Of a stretch of 33,632 bases of DNA, positions 1-7,749 are shown in pieces. The DNA comes from an uncultured bacterium. GTDB lineage: Bacteria; Babelota; Babeliae; Babelales; CAIQNR01. Numbering within the stretch: position 1 is the first letter of the stretch; the number at the start of each line of letters is the position of its first letter. The notes under the pieces are model-generated. The model saw nothing but the letters and a program-made list of their open reading frames with translations, was not told the origin of the DNA and made no database searches. Position numbers and translations under genes: made by a program. The stretch covers positions 1 to 33,632 of the forward strand of contig CAIQNR010000025.1 of NCBI GenBank assembly GCA_903873255.1. The letters are read 5' to 3'.

Positions 1-2165
1 GAATCTGAAACACTCCCTGCAGCAAGAGATAATGTTCCATTTACTAACTCTGTGCCCTGGACCACTAGATTGCCGTCAGTTTTTAGATTACCAGCACTGC
101 CTCTATAAAGATTGGTATCATCTTGCCAAATAAGCTTTGTGCCACCATTGTATGAACTTGGAAATTCTACTTCATTATTAAACCCATCAAGTTGCATTAC
201 TGTGTAGGAAGCAACTAATGATTTACCATCACCGGTATCATTATTCTGAAAAGAAAAGGTAAGAATTGCATCGCTGGTATCCTTTGCCATAGTCCAACTT
301 CTTACCGCAGTACCTGCGCCTAGTGTTCCTGTATCAGACTGTAAAACAAGAGCTGAATGATTATTTCTATTTTTACACGTAACAGAAGATACAGCATCTC
401 CAGAATTTTCTTCAGTTATTATTCCAAAACCAACACCTAAAGGACCATCAGAAGCAGTCTTATCATATATCAATGAATCATACCCATAAAAATTCGGTTG
501 ATACTTCAAACGAGGGAATGTAACGGATCCATTATTAACAAGAAGCAGATTTTGTTCACTATTACTTGCATTACCCACAGCCAGAGCAGCATTGTTATTC
601 AAATCGTATACTGTTAATTCAACATTAGTAGCATCATTAATAGTAATTTTAGATGCATCCACTGATGTTGCATTCACCTGCAATGTAGATTGCCCACCTT
701 GCGTAATATCAGAACTATTATTATTGATAGAGCAGTTTGAAATAATGGTTTTAGTATCAGAAGCATCATCCGCACTTCCTGCAATAATAGCTGTTGATAA
801 AAAATTAAGATGACTACTTAAAACCTCAACTGATCCTTGATGAGTCGCTTTTACACCAACCCCTACTGGCAATCCATCAATACTTCCATGGAACAATGAT
901 GATGTCACCATTACCTTACTACCGACTCCCTCTGAAAGTATATTTACAGAATCACTCGTATTTTGTATGAAATTGGTTCCAATAATTTCTATATCAGCTG
1001 CATCAGAACATACTATCCCATAGAGGGTTGATTCTATATTACTACCAACAACTCGAACTGTTGCATCATCTCCCGCAAAAATTGCTTTATTCATCAATCT
1101 AAAAGAACAACTCATAAGAGTTATGAAAGACTCGCTTCCTGTAACAGCTATGCCTATATGAGCAGCAGATCCAAGTAAATAAGGCCCTAGAAAAACAGAA
1201 TTTTTCATAAGCAAACGAGCACTGATAACATCTATACCAATACCATTTGCCATTGCTTGGAAATTACTTAAAACAACAATTGAAGATCCATCACTAGAAA
1301 TTTGAATTGCCTTAAAAAATCTCGTAGCAGCAACTGATTCTATTCTTACTATTCCAACGGATGAAGATGCATACACAATCCCACTTGCTTCTGATCCATC
1401 TCCTCCAGCATCAAGCCTTAAAAAGGAAAATTCTACCATAGGAACTGTCACATAAAACAAATCATTTGAACGATCAGATGGAACAATGGTGGTCCCTTCC
1501 ATCGATTCACCGACTAAACAAATCCCTTGTGCCGTAATTTCTAAAGGACTCCCAGAGTTATCTTCTACAAAAACACCTCCCCCAATTAAAATTGTTACAG
1601 GGGTTGTAAAAGAAGCTAATGTATTTGCAAGTTCAATTGCTTTTGCTACTGATGCATAAGGATTATTTAAACTGCCATCACCTACTACGTCATCACCAAT
1701 TTTAGAAACATAAATAGTTCTGGTAATACGAGGATTTCCACCTATTTGATTTTTAAGAGTATACCATTCAAATAATTCTGGATCGTCAGTTGAAGTCTTT
1801 AAGATTTGATTCACAAAAGGCTGTGAGCTCGGCAATGTTAACGTATAACTAGATTCAATATATTCAGGTGCTTGAATTCCAACATAATTTGACCCTGTAT
1901 CATAAAAATTAACAGCACTTTGATTTGCTAAATTTAAGCTGTCGGTCATTATGTCACCAGTCTTAAGGACATTTAATGAAGCAGCTCCATTAATATTCTT
2001 TGCTGTAACAAGTCCTTTTACCGTGAGAGCTCCATCTAAAACAGTATCCCCCAAATTTTTAAACCCATTGGTAATTATATTATTCATATATCTATACTGA
2101 TCTGTTCCAAAACTACTTTTACAAGTAAGAGCTATAAGGCACACTACTATTTTTGAAATATTCAT
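1..2165 (-). CDS. exported right-handed beta-helix surface protein (3' end beyond window)
   Basis: The minus strand is open from an ATG at 2165 to the window edge, at least 721 codons. The ORF track omits it because it has no stop inside the window. The start MNISKIVVCLIALTCKSSFG looks like a signal peptide. A short stretch (about residues 75-125, ending SSQPFVNQILK) resembles the neck of tail-fibre-like proteins. Around residues 150-182 comes YVSKIGDDVVGDGSLNNPYA, the N-cap of DUF1565/pectate-lyase-like beta-helices. Residues about 185-500 are short beta-rich repeats with many V/I/S/T/N and G turns, as expected for a parallel beta-helix. A different beta-rich tail begins near FPRLKYQPNFYGYD. 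I expect a cell-surface or secreted adhesin or glycan-binding protein. No catalytic residues could be assigned. The ribosome binding site is weak. Confidence 0.8.
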   Translation of the reverse strand, partial: MNISKIVVCLIALTCKSSFGTDQYRYMNNIITNGFKNLGDTVLDGALTVKGLVTAKNINGAASLNVLKTGDIMTDSLNLANQSAVNFYDTGSNYVGIQAPEYIESSYTLTLPSSQPFVNQILKTSTDDPELFEWYTLKNQIGGNPRITRTIYVSKIGDDVVGDGSLNNPYASVAKAIELANTLASFTTPVTILIGGGVFVEDNSGSPLEITAQGICLVGESMEGTTIVPSDRSNDLFYVTVPMVEFSFLRLDAGGDGSEASGIVYASSSVGIVRIESVAATRFFKAIQISSDGSSIVVLSNFQAMANGIGIDVISARLLMKNSVFLGPYLLGSAAHIGIAVTGSESFITLMSCSFRLMNKAIFAGDDATVRVVGSNIESTLYGIVCSDAADIEIIGTNFIQNTSDSVNILSEGVGSKVMVTSSLFHGSIDGLPVGVGVKATHQGSVEVLSSHLNFLSTAIIAGSADDASDTKTIISNCSINNNSSDITQGGQSTLQVNATSVDASKITINDATNVELTVYDLNNNAALAVGNASNSEQNLLLVNNGSVTFPRLKYQPNFYGYDSLIYDKTASDGPLGVGFGIITEENSGDAVSSVTCKNRNNHSALVLQSDTGTLGAGTAVRSWTMAKDTSDAILTFSFQNNDTGDGKSLVASYTVMQLDGFNNEVEFPSSYNGGTKLIWQDDTNLYRGSAGNLKTDGNLVVQGTELVNGTLSLAAGSVSD

Positions 2166-2302
2166 TTAAAAATCTTTCGAGATATATATTTAATTTTATA
2201 AGAATTCTGTGACATATTCACCTGAAAATCTTTTATATAAAGCAGTAGAAGAAAATCAACATTCTCCTTTACAGCCCCACCATGTACCCCATAAAAAGCC
2301 CA

Positions 2303-2331
2303 TTAACCCTTTTTTCTTTTTTTGCTATACT
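2303..2331 (+). promoter_or_regulatory. sigma70-type promoter for trhO-murB
   Basis: TTAACC (2303-2308), a 17-bp spacer and TATACT (2326-2331) lie about 40 bp upstream of the trhO start. The same TATACT -10 recurs at several other promoters in this window. Confidence 0.5.
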
Positions 2332-2372
2332 AAGAGAGAATTTCTTAAAAAATCATTGTCTAAGGGAAAAAT

Positions 2373-3311
2373 ATGGGAAAAATTCTCCTCTTTTATAAAT
2401 ATGTTAACGTCGAGCAACCAGAAGCTACTCAAGCATGGTTCAAAGAACTCTGTGGCAATCTTGGCCTTACTGGTCGGATTATTTTAGCTCATGAGGGTAT
2501 CAATGGTACTGTGGGCGGCTCGGATGAATCGGCAGCACAATTTATAGAAGCTATGAATGCTCATCCTTTATTTTTTGGCATGGACATTAAAGATGCTCCT
2601 GGTGATGAAAAATATTTCCCCCGCATGCGCATTGTCGTTAAAAATGAGATTGTTCACCTTGGCATTGACCCAAAAGAGCTTACCGTAGAAAATACAGGCA
2701 CCCATTTAACTCCTGCTCAAGCTCATGAATTGCTTAATTCAAAACCAGAAAATTTAGTCATTATTGATACCCGTAATAATTACGAAGCTCGCGTTGGAAC
2801 AATTCCCGGTTCCATGATCCCTGACAAACGATATTTTAGAGAATTTCCAGAATATATTGATGAACATCTTGATGAACTAAAAGACAAACAAGTTCTTATG
2901 TTCTGCTCTGGTGGTATCCGCTGCGAACGTGCTTCTGCTTATGTTAAAGAAAAAGGCGTATCGCAAGAAGTATACCAAATCGAAGGTGGCATTCACCGCT
3001 ATATTGAACAATTTCCAGATGGTCACTTTAAAGGAACATATTACGTTTTTGATGGTCGCATTGGCGTTAAAGTATCTGATGATATTTTAACAAACTGTGA
3101 TATCTGCTCTATTCCTTGTGACTTTTACGTAAACTGCATGAATGGCCGATGCAATAAACAATTTATTGCATGCCCTGAATGTATAGAAAAGCACCAAGAA
3201 TGCTGCTCAACAACCTGCAAAGAACTTGTTGAAACTGAAGCTGTTCCTGTACGCAAAAAACCAGTTATTGCCGTTGAAGAACGTTTTAAATTACTGGAAG
3301 CTCAGCAATAA
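2373..3311 (+). CDS. trhO: tRNA uridine(34) hydroxylase, rhodanese family (TrhO/YceA)
   Basis: This 312-residue protein matches the TrhO/YceA family, which hydroxylates U34 of certain tRNAs to 5-hydroxyuridine (ho5U), a wobble modification. The N-terminal acylphosphatase-like domain (about 1-95) carries AHEGINGTVGG. The rhodanese domain (about 115-225) has the active-site loop CSGGIRC with catalytic Cys178. The C-terminal Cys-rich tail (about 240-285, with CDICSIPC and CPECIEKHQECC) is typical of the family. An AAGGGA ribosome binding site lies 7 nt before the ATG. The stop overlaps the murB ATG by one base (TAATG), so the two genes are probably translationally coupled. The longer ORF at 2209 in another frame is not a gene. 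Confidence 0.93.
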   Translation: MGKILLFYKYVNVEQPEATQAWFKELCGNLGLTGRIILAHEGINGTVGGSDESAAQFIEAMNAHPLFFGMDIKDAPGDEKYFPRMRIVVKNEIVHLGIDPKELTVENTGTHLTPAQAHELLNSKPENLVIIDTRNNYEARVGTIPGSMIPDKRYFREFPEYIDEHLDELKDKQVLMFCSGGIRCERASAYVKEKGVSQEVYQIEGGIHRYIEQFPDGHFKGTYYVFDGRIGVKVSDDILTNCDICSIPCDFYVNCMNGRCNKQFIACPECIEKHQECCSTTCKELVETEAVPVRKKPVIAVEERFKLLEAQQ

Positions 3312-4243
3312 TGATTATTCAAGAGCATGTTCCTTTAGCTGATAAAAATTGGTTCGAAACCGGTGGTTCTGCGCGTTATTTTTGTCAGCCAAAAAATGGC
3401 CAAGAATTTAAGCAAGCACTTGAATTTGCAACGCTACATGCTCTTTCCGTTTTTGTACTAGGATCGGGCGCAAACATTGTCATTAGTGATGATGGTTTTG
3501 ATGGTCTCATTATACATCCACAATGCCTCGATCTTTTTGTACATGCTGAAAACACAGCACTGCTTACCGCAGGCGCTGGCGTCACTATGAACAATCTTAT
3601 TGAATACACACTTTCTCATAATCTTACCGGCCTTGAAGTGTTTAGTAATATCCCGGGCACTGTTGGTGGATCTGTTTATATAAATTTGCATTACTTTGAA
3701 TATTTTTTAAGCCACTTTCTTGTATCTGCACATGTTATCAACACAACAACATATGAAATTGAGAAAGTTGACCTTGCATGGTTTAATTTTGGCTACGATC
3801 AATCAACGCTCATGAACAAACAGTATTATTTGGTTGATGCAACTTTTAAACTTTCACCATCAACTGATACTGAAGTTGCCTATGCACGCGGACGTAGATT
3901 TGAAATTATCCGTCACCGCGTATCCCGTTACCCTAAAGCAAAAACATGCGGAAGTTTTTTTAGAAATTTTCATGATGATGAAGTGACATTATTATGGGAA
4001 GGTAAGAAAATGAAGTTTGTTGCATTTTATCTTGATAAAATTGGGGTTAAAGGCACTGAGCATGTCGGCGGCGCTTGGGTGTCATCGCAACATGCCAATA
4101 TGCTGGTCAATAAAGAAAATGCAACCTCGCACGATATTATAACGCTTGCACGTCGACTCCAAGAAAAAGTTCAAAAAGAGTTTGGCATTGTACCGCAACC
4201 AGAATGTATCTTTTTGGGATTTAAAGAGTATCCGCTGTTATAA
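3311..4243 (+). CDS. murB: UDP-N-acetylmuramate dehydrogenase (MurB), divergent form
   Basis: A 310-residue FAD enzyme of the MurB family, which reduces UDP-GlcNAc-enolpyruvate to UDP-MurNAc in the cytoplasmic stage of peptidoglycan synthesis. The FAD/PCMH domain shows VLGSGANIVISD (about 49-60) and NIPGTVGG (113-120). The C-terminal domain has the proton-donor serine in CGSFFRNF (Ser215) and a candidate catalytic Glu in PQPECIFLG (Glu298). Two departures stand out. The usual NAGA-type sequence after the GTVGG loop is replaced by INLHYFEYFLS. The usual YRxS motif, whose Arg contacts substrate, reads YDQS here (162-165). The gene starts on the trhO stop codon and is second in that operon. The divergence could mark a lineage-specific subfamily, and I still expect MurB activity. 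Confidence 0.88.
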   Translation: MIIQEHVPLADKNWFETGGSARYFCQPKNGQEFKQALEFATLHALSVFVLGSGANIVISDDGFDGLIIHPQCLDLFVHAENTALLTAGAGVTMNNLIEYTLSHNLTGLEVFSNIPGTVGGSVYINLHYFEYFLSHFLVSAHVINTTTYEIEKVDLAWFNFGYDQSTLMNKQYYLVDATFKLSPSTDTEVAYARGRRFEIIRHRVSRYPKAKTCGSFFRNFHDDEVTLLWEGKKMKFVAFYLDKIGVKGTEHVGGAWVSSQHANMLVNKENATSHDIITLARRLQEKVQKEFGIVPQPECIFLGFKEYPLL

Positions 4244-4249
4244 ACAAAA

Positions 4250-4732
4250 TTATTGCCGAGCAGGCAAACCAGTAACCTTAAAAATCAATCTCTTTTCACC
4301 ACGTATTAAATCTGTTTCCATGGTTGGATGTGATACAATAAAACCCTTTTCTTTAATTATTTTTTGCAAACAAAACATAACTACCCCCATATAATTTTCT
4401 CGTTCTTCAGAAATTTGATAAGGACAATAATTTAAACGAATATCTGATCGTATAATGTTAAAAACAACACCCCATGAATAAGGAATATTCATATTTTCAA
4501 TTTTTTCTCTAAAGAAAGGGGCTAGCTCTATGAGTTGATCATCAATAAGAGTTCCAAAATATATCGCATTTTTAGCCACTTCAGGATGATTACGGAATTT
4601 TTTTAGCTGATGGTACTCTGATACATCAATATCACTTTGTAGCATTCTTCCATATATTGATATACCCATACCTGGCTCCATTGCCTGAACTAACCCACTT
4701 ATAAAACAAAGCGCTAATATTAATTTTTTCAC
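4250..4732 (-). CDS. small exported protein, function unknown
   Basis: This 160-residue protein has a clear signal peptide (MKKLILALCFISGLVQA, then MEPGMG). The mature part of about 143 residues is mixed alpha/beta with no motif I recognise and no further membrane segment. The start is GTG at 4732. The choice is supported by GAGGG 6 nt upstream and by the signal peptide beginning there. The gene runs convergently into murB with 6 bp between the stops and no clear terminator in the gap. It is likely periplasmic or secreted. Confidence 0.75.
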   Translation of the reverse strand: MKKLILALCFISGLVQAMEPGMGISIYGRMLQSDIDVSEYHQLKKFRNHPEVAKNAIYFGTLIDDQLIELAPFFREKIENMNIPYSWGVVFNIIRSDIRLNYCPYQISEERENYMGVVMFCLQKIIKEKGFIVSHPTMETDLIRGEKRLIFKVTGLPARQ

Positions 4733-4769
4733 AGTAAACCCTCTATGAATTAGTGATGTAGTAACGATT

Positions 4770-4798
4770 TTTACAAAAACAGGATCTTAAAATATACT
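4770..4798 (+). promoter_or_regulatory. sigma70-type promoter for the transporter-tgt operon
   Basis: TTTACA (4770-4775), a 17-bp spacer and TATACT (4793-4798) give one of the best consensus matches in the window, about 48 bp upstream of the transporter start. Confidence 0.6.
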
Positions 4799-4845
4799 GC
4801 GTATGATACCGTAAATATTTTAAATTACTAAAAAATAGGTGCCTT

Positions 4846-5520
4846 ATGTTTAATGAGCTACTTTTTATAGCAGAGAGCTTTGTTGTCTCTTTATTTGCAT
4901 TAGGGTCACTCTTTTTTGGCAGTGCAGGTCTTTTTTCTTTTGTCTCCTTGTGCTGGGTAATTGGGAATGTATTTGTGCTTAAAGAAGCAACTTTTTTAGG
5001 CCTTTCTATTATTACCTCAGATGTTTTCGCCGTTGGTTGCGACCTTGGCATCACCTTACTGCGTGAATACTATGGACAAAAGGAAGCAAAACGAGCAATT
5101 GCCTTGGGCATGTTTAGCGCAGTATTTTTTTTAGTTGTTTCGCAATTTTTACTCTGGTATATCCCTAGCAATCATGATGCTTTTCACTTACACTTTTTTG
5201 CTCTATTCAGCGGCATGCCACGCATTATTCTGTCATCTTTGGGAGTAGCATTTTTAAGCAAATCACTTAATTTATTTTTATTTAATTTTTTCACACTTAT
5301 TTGGGGAGATAGAAATTTTCAGCTTAAAACAACACTCTCCTTATGCATCTCGCAATTTTTTGATACAACATTTTTTAGCTTTTTAGCACTGTATGGAACT
5401 GTTGCATCTGTATGGACCATTATTGGCTTTAGTTATGCAGTAAAATGTCTTGCTATCTTTATTTGTGTGCCATTTGTGATTACACTACATACTTTCATTC
5501 GTAAACGTCGGGGGATCTAA
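4846..5520 (+). CDS. yhhQ: queuosine precursor transporter, YhhQ/VUT family
   Basis: A 224-residue integral membrane protein with about six hydrophobic segments. It matches the YhhQ/VUT (DUF165) family, which imports queuosine precursors (preQ0, preQ1 or queuine). Family-type features are SIITSDVFAVGCDLGI with the following LREYYGQKEAKRAI, the central LNLFLFNFF, and the late ISQFFDTTFFSFLALYG. An AGGTG ribosome binding site precedes the ATG. tgt follows after 5 bp, with its ribosome binding site overlapping this stop codon, so the two form an operon. That context supports a role in supplying a 7-deazaguanine base to Tgt. Which base is carried cannot be read from the sequence alone. In chlamydiae the same pairing serves queuine salvage. 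Confidence 0.87.
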   Translation: MFNELLFIAESFVVSLFALGSLFFGSAGLFSFVSLCWVIGNVFVLKEATFLGLSIITSDVFAVGCDLGITLLREYYGQKEAKRAIALGMFSAVFFLVVSQFLLWYIPSNHDAFHLHFFALFSGMPRIILSSLGVAFLSKSLNLFLFNFFTLIWGDRNFQLKTTLSLCISQFFDTTFFSFLALYGTVASVWTIIGFSYAVKCLAIFICVPFVITLHTFIRKRRGI

Positions 5521-5525
5521 AGGCC

Positions 5526-6656
5526 ATGTCATATTTTTCTTTTGAAATTGTTCATACATCTAAAAAATCACGTGCTCGTGTTGGTAGAATCCATACACCC
5601 CATGGCATTATAGAAACTCCAAATTTTGTTCCCGTTGGCACCAATGGCGCGCTTAAAGCAATCGATAGCGTGCTTGTTGACAAGCTTGATGTGCAATTAA
5701 TGTTCTGCAATACCTACCATCTTATGCTCCAACCAGGACCAGATTTAATTCAATCAGCAGGCGGCTTGCATACCTTTATCAATAGAAAAAAGCCTATTAT
5801 TACCGATTCCGGTGGATTCCAAGTATTTAGCTTAATGTATGGCGGCATTACTGCAGAGCTTAAAAGTAGCGGCGCAAAAAAAGAAAATAATTCCGTTCTT
5901 AAAATTAATGAGGATGGTGTACTTTTTAGATCCTACCGTGATGGCAGCGAGATTCTTTTAACCCCAGAATCATCAGTTCAAGCTCAAAAAAAATTCGGTT
6001 CTGATATCATCATTCCGCTTGATGAACTTCCTCCTTTTAATATGAACCCCCGTAAACTTCTTAATTCTTTTGAACGCACTCACCGCTGGGAAAAACGTTC
6101 ACTTGAAGAACATCTTAAAACCCCAAATAATCAAGCAATGTATGCAGTAATTCATGGGGGCATTGACCCTGAACTACGTAAAAAAAGTGCTGAAATTGCA
6201 AATAATCAAGCATTTGATGGCCATGCAATTGGTGGTTCTATGGGAGAAAATCATGAACAAATGTTCACCATGCTTGATGGTCTGCTTCCTCATCTTGCTT
6301 ATGAACGGCCAATCCATCTTTTAGGGATCGGGGATCTAAAAGCAATCATGCCTTTTGTTCTTAAAGGTATTGATACCATGGACTCTTCCTATCCAACTAA
6401 ATGCGCACGCCATGGCGTTTTATTTACTACCCAAGGAACAGTTAAGCTCATGAACAGTAAATATCGTGATCTCCATGAGCCAATTGATAAAAACTGTCCA
6501 TGCCATACTTGTACCAATTATACCGTTTCCTATCTTCGTCATCTTTTTAAAGCACATGAACTCAGCGCCTATACACTTGCCAGCATTCATAATATTCATT
6601 TTATGATTAATTACATGGCAGAAATAAGGTCAAAAATCATGAATGATGAGATTTAA
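5526..6656 (+). CDS. tgt: tRNA-guanine transglycosylase (Tgt), probably queuine-using
   Basis: A 376-residue TIM-barrel enzyme that replaces G34 of GUN-anticodon tRNAs with a 7-deazaguanine base. The base-recognition Asp in DSGGFQVFS (Asp94), LDELPP (Asp166), the nucleophile in MDSSYPTK (Asp286) and the zinc ligands Cys324, Cys326, Cys329 and His355 (CPCHTC ... SIHNIHF) are all present. Two features differ from typical bacterial enzymes. There is an insertion of roughly 13-15 residues after DSGGFQVFSL (about 104-125). The substrate loop usually written GGLAVGE reads GGSMGE (236-241), one residue shorter in my alignment. That loop helps choose between preQ1 and queuine, and the gene directly follows a queuosine-precursor transporter. 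I infer direct queuine salvage from the host. Confidence 0.94.
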   Translation: MSYFSFEIVHTSKKSRARVGRIHTPHGIIETPNFVPVGTNGALKAIDSVLVDKLDVQLMFCNTYHLMLQPGPDLIQSAGGLHTFINRKKPIITDSGGFQVFSLMYGGITAELKSSGAKKENNSVLKINEDGVLFRSYRDGSEILLTPESSVQAQKKFGSDIIIPLDELPPFNMNPRKLLNSFERTHRWEKRSLEEHLKTPNNQAMYAVIHGGIDPELRKKSAEIANNQAFDGHAIGGSMGENHEQMFTMLDGLLPHLAYERPIHLLGIGDLKAIMPFVLKGIDTMDSSYPTKCARHGVLFTTQGTVKLMNSKYRDLHEPIDKNCPCHTCTNYTVSYLRHLFKAHELSAYTLASIHNIHFMINYMAEIRSKIMNDEI

Positions 6657-6678
6657 AAAAATTTTCTCACTCAAACTC

Positions 6679-6706
6679 TTGTAAAAAGCCTAACGCAGCA
6701 TATATC
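6679..6706 (+). promoter_or_regulatory. possible promoter for the exported-protein trio
   Basis: TTGTAA (6679-6684), a 16-bp spacer and TATATC (6701-6706) lie 32 bp upstream of the first of three exported-protein genes. The -10 match is imperfect. Confidence 0.35.
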
Positions 6707-6737
6707 CTTTAAATAAAGACGGCGATTGGAGGATAGA

Positions 6738-7103
6738 ATGAAACGATTGGGATACATACTCATGCTTTACATGCTTGGAAATAGCATTCCAGCTTATGGA
6801 AAAAACACAAAAACTATTCAACCAATAGTTTTTGTTGTAGAACCAGGGCAAACAATTAATTTTGATCTTGATTCTACAAGTCCCAATAACATTGCCATGC
6901 ATGATCAACACGAATGGCGCTATGTACATAAATTTTTATGCAAACAGCATGAAGATGATGCTACAAAATGCTCTTGTTCTTTAACCATCAAACATGAAGA
7001 TCATGAGCCAACAATGTTTAGTCTTTTTGAAAATAATGAAGAATCACAGCCAGAAATAAAGGCATATGTGAATGTTGTAAAAATAGAAGATGAAAATAGT
7101 TAG
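6738..7103 (+). CDS. small exported protein, function unknown
   Basis: The ORF track starts at a TTG (6726). The better start is ATG 6738, with a strong GGAGG 5 nt upstream and an immediate signal peptide (MKRLGYILMLYMLGNSIPAYG), giving 121 residues. The mature part begins with IQPIVFVVEPGQTINFDLD. This resembles the opening of the C-terminal domain of the third gene of the cluster (APVFTIKVGESYTFN), and both proteins end in a similar strand (AYVNVVKIED and ARVRVVKAS). I infer a small beta-sandwich-like domain. Two cysteines pair as CSC, and histidines are frequent. It is the first of three co-oriented exported genes and probably a surface or periplasmic component. Confidence 0.7.
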   Translation: MKRLGYILMLYMLGNSIPAYGKNTKTIQPIVFVVEPGQTINFDLDSTSPNNIAMHDQHEWRYVHKFLCKQHEDDATKCSCSLTIKHEDHEPTMFSLFENNEESQPEIKAYVNVVKIEDENS

Positions 7104-7131
7104 CTACGAGTAAAAAAAAAGGAGAATGATG

Positions 7132-7725
7132 ATGAAGAAAAATATACTATTAGTTGCCCTGACTACCGTGTTCGTGTCTACACAACTTAATGCTGCCGGT
7201 GCAATTTATTTTGCAATGAAAGGGCCAAGCATCCCTAAGGTTATGAAAGAAGGCCAAGTTTTTGAAAAGGTAGATAAACTAGACAGATCTATAGTGTCAG
7301 ACAATAATTCTGTTGTTTCAATTATAATTGAGCCTAAAGACTTCTCTGTCCGTGCACATAAACCCGGAAAAGCAAATCTTATCGTAACAAAAAAGAATAA
7401 GATTAAAGTACATGCCACGGTTATAGTTGCTTATAATGACCTCAACGAAATACCACAATTTGCTCAAGTAAAAACAAAAATATTTTTAGTTGCTGGTGAT
7501 CGAAAAAATGAAAATCTTCTTACCTGTTCAGACAAATCGATTCGTATTGTTAGACAGAAAATAGGTAATGAATATTTCTACGAAATTCAGTTTAAAAAGA
7601 CTGGAACAGCAGAGCTTAAGCAAAATGGTCATGTGAGAAAAATTCATATTGGTGAAAAAGCTTTGGATAAAAATGTTGTGAAAACAGTAAAAAAACATAT
7701 TCACAAAAAAAAATCACAGCAATAA
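7132..7725 (+). CDS. exported protein with BIG2/pilus-N-like beta domain
   Basis: Three consecutive in-frame ATGs occur (7126, 7129, 7132). AAGGAG at 7119-7124 best serves the third, 7 nt away, so I use 7132 (197 residues). A signal peptide (MKKNILLVALTTVFVSTQLNA) leads the protein. Residues about 40-100 (DRSIVSDNNSVVSIIIEP, then FSVRAHKPGKANLIVTK) fit the pattern 'state occurs in ... value ... generic gain through GxA xLxV', typical of BIG2-like and secretin/pilus N-terminal beta domains. The C-terminus is very basic (VVKTVKKHIHKKK). It sits 28 bp after the previous exported gene and 24 bp before the next. The domain match is a weak pattern resemblance. Confidence 0.72.
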   Translation: MKKNILLVALTTVFVSTQLNAAGAIYFAMKGPSIPKVMKEGQVFEKVDKLDRSIVSDNNSVVSIIIEPKDFSVRAHKPGKANLIVTKKNKIKVHATVIVAYNDLNEIPQFAQVKTKIFLVAGDRKNENLLTCSDKSIRIVRQKIGNEYFYEIQFKKTGTAELKQNGHVRKIHIGEKALDKNVVKTVKKHIHKKKSQQ

Positions 7726-7749
7726 AAAAAGCAAAATAGGGAAATTAAC

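Noticed and set aside
2209-2487. 92-codon plus-strand ORF overlapping trhO
   Set aside because: It runs through the trhO promoter and start in another frame, has no ribosome binding site and shows no recognisable sequence.
3340-3375. GGTTCGAAACC, which resembles a tRNA T-arm
   Set aside because: It is inside the murB coding region and no acceptor, D or anticodon stems can be built around it.
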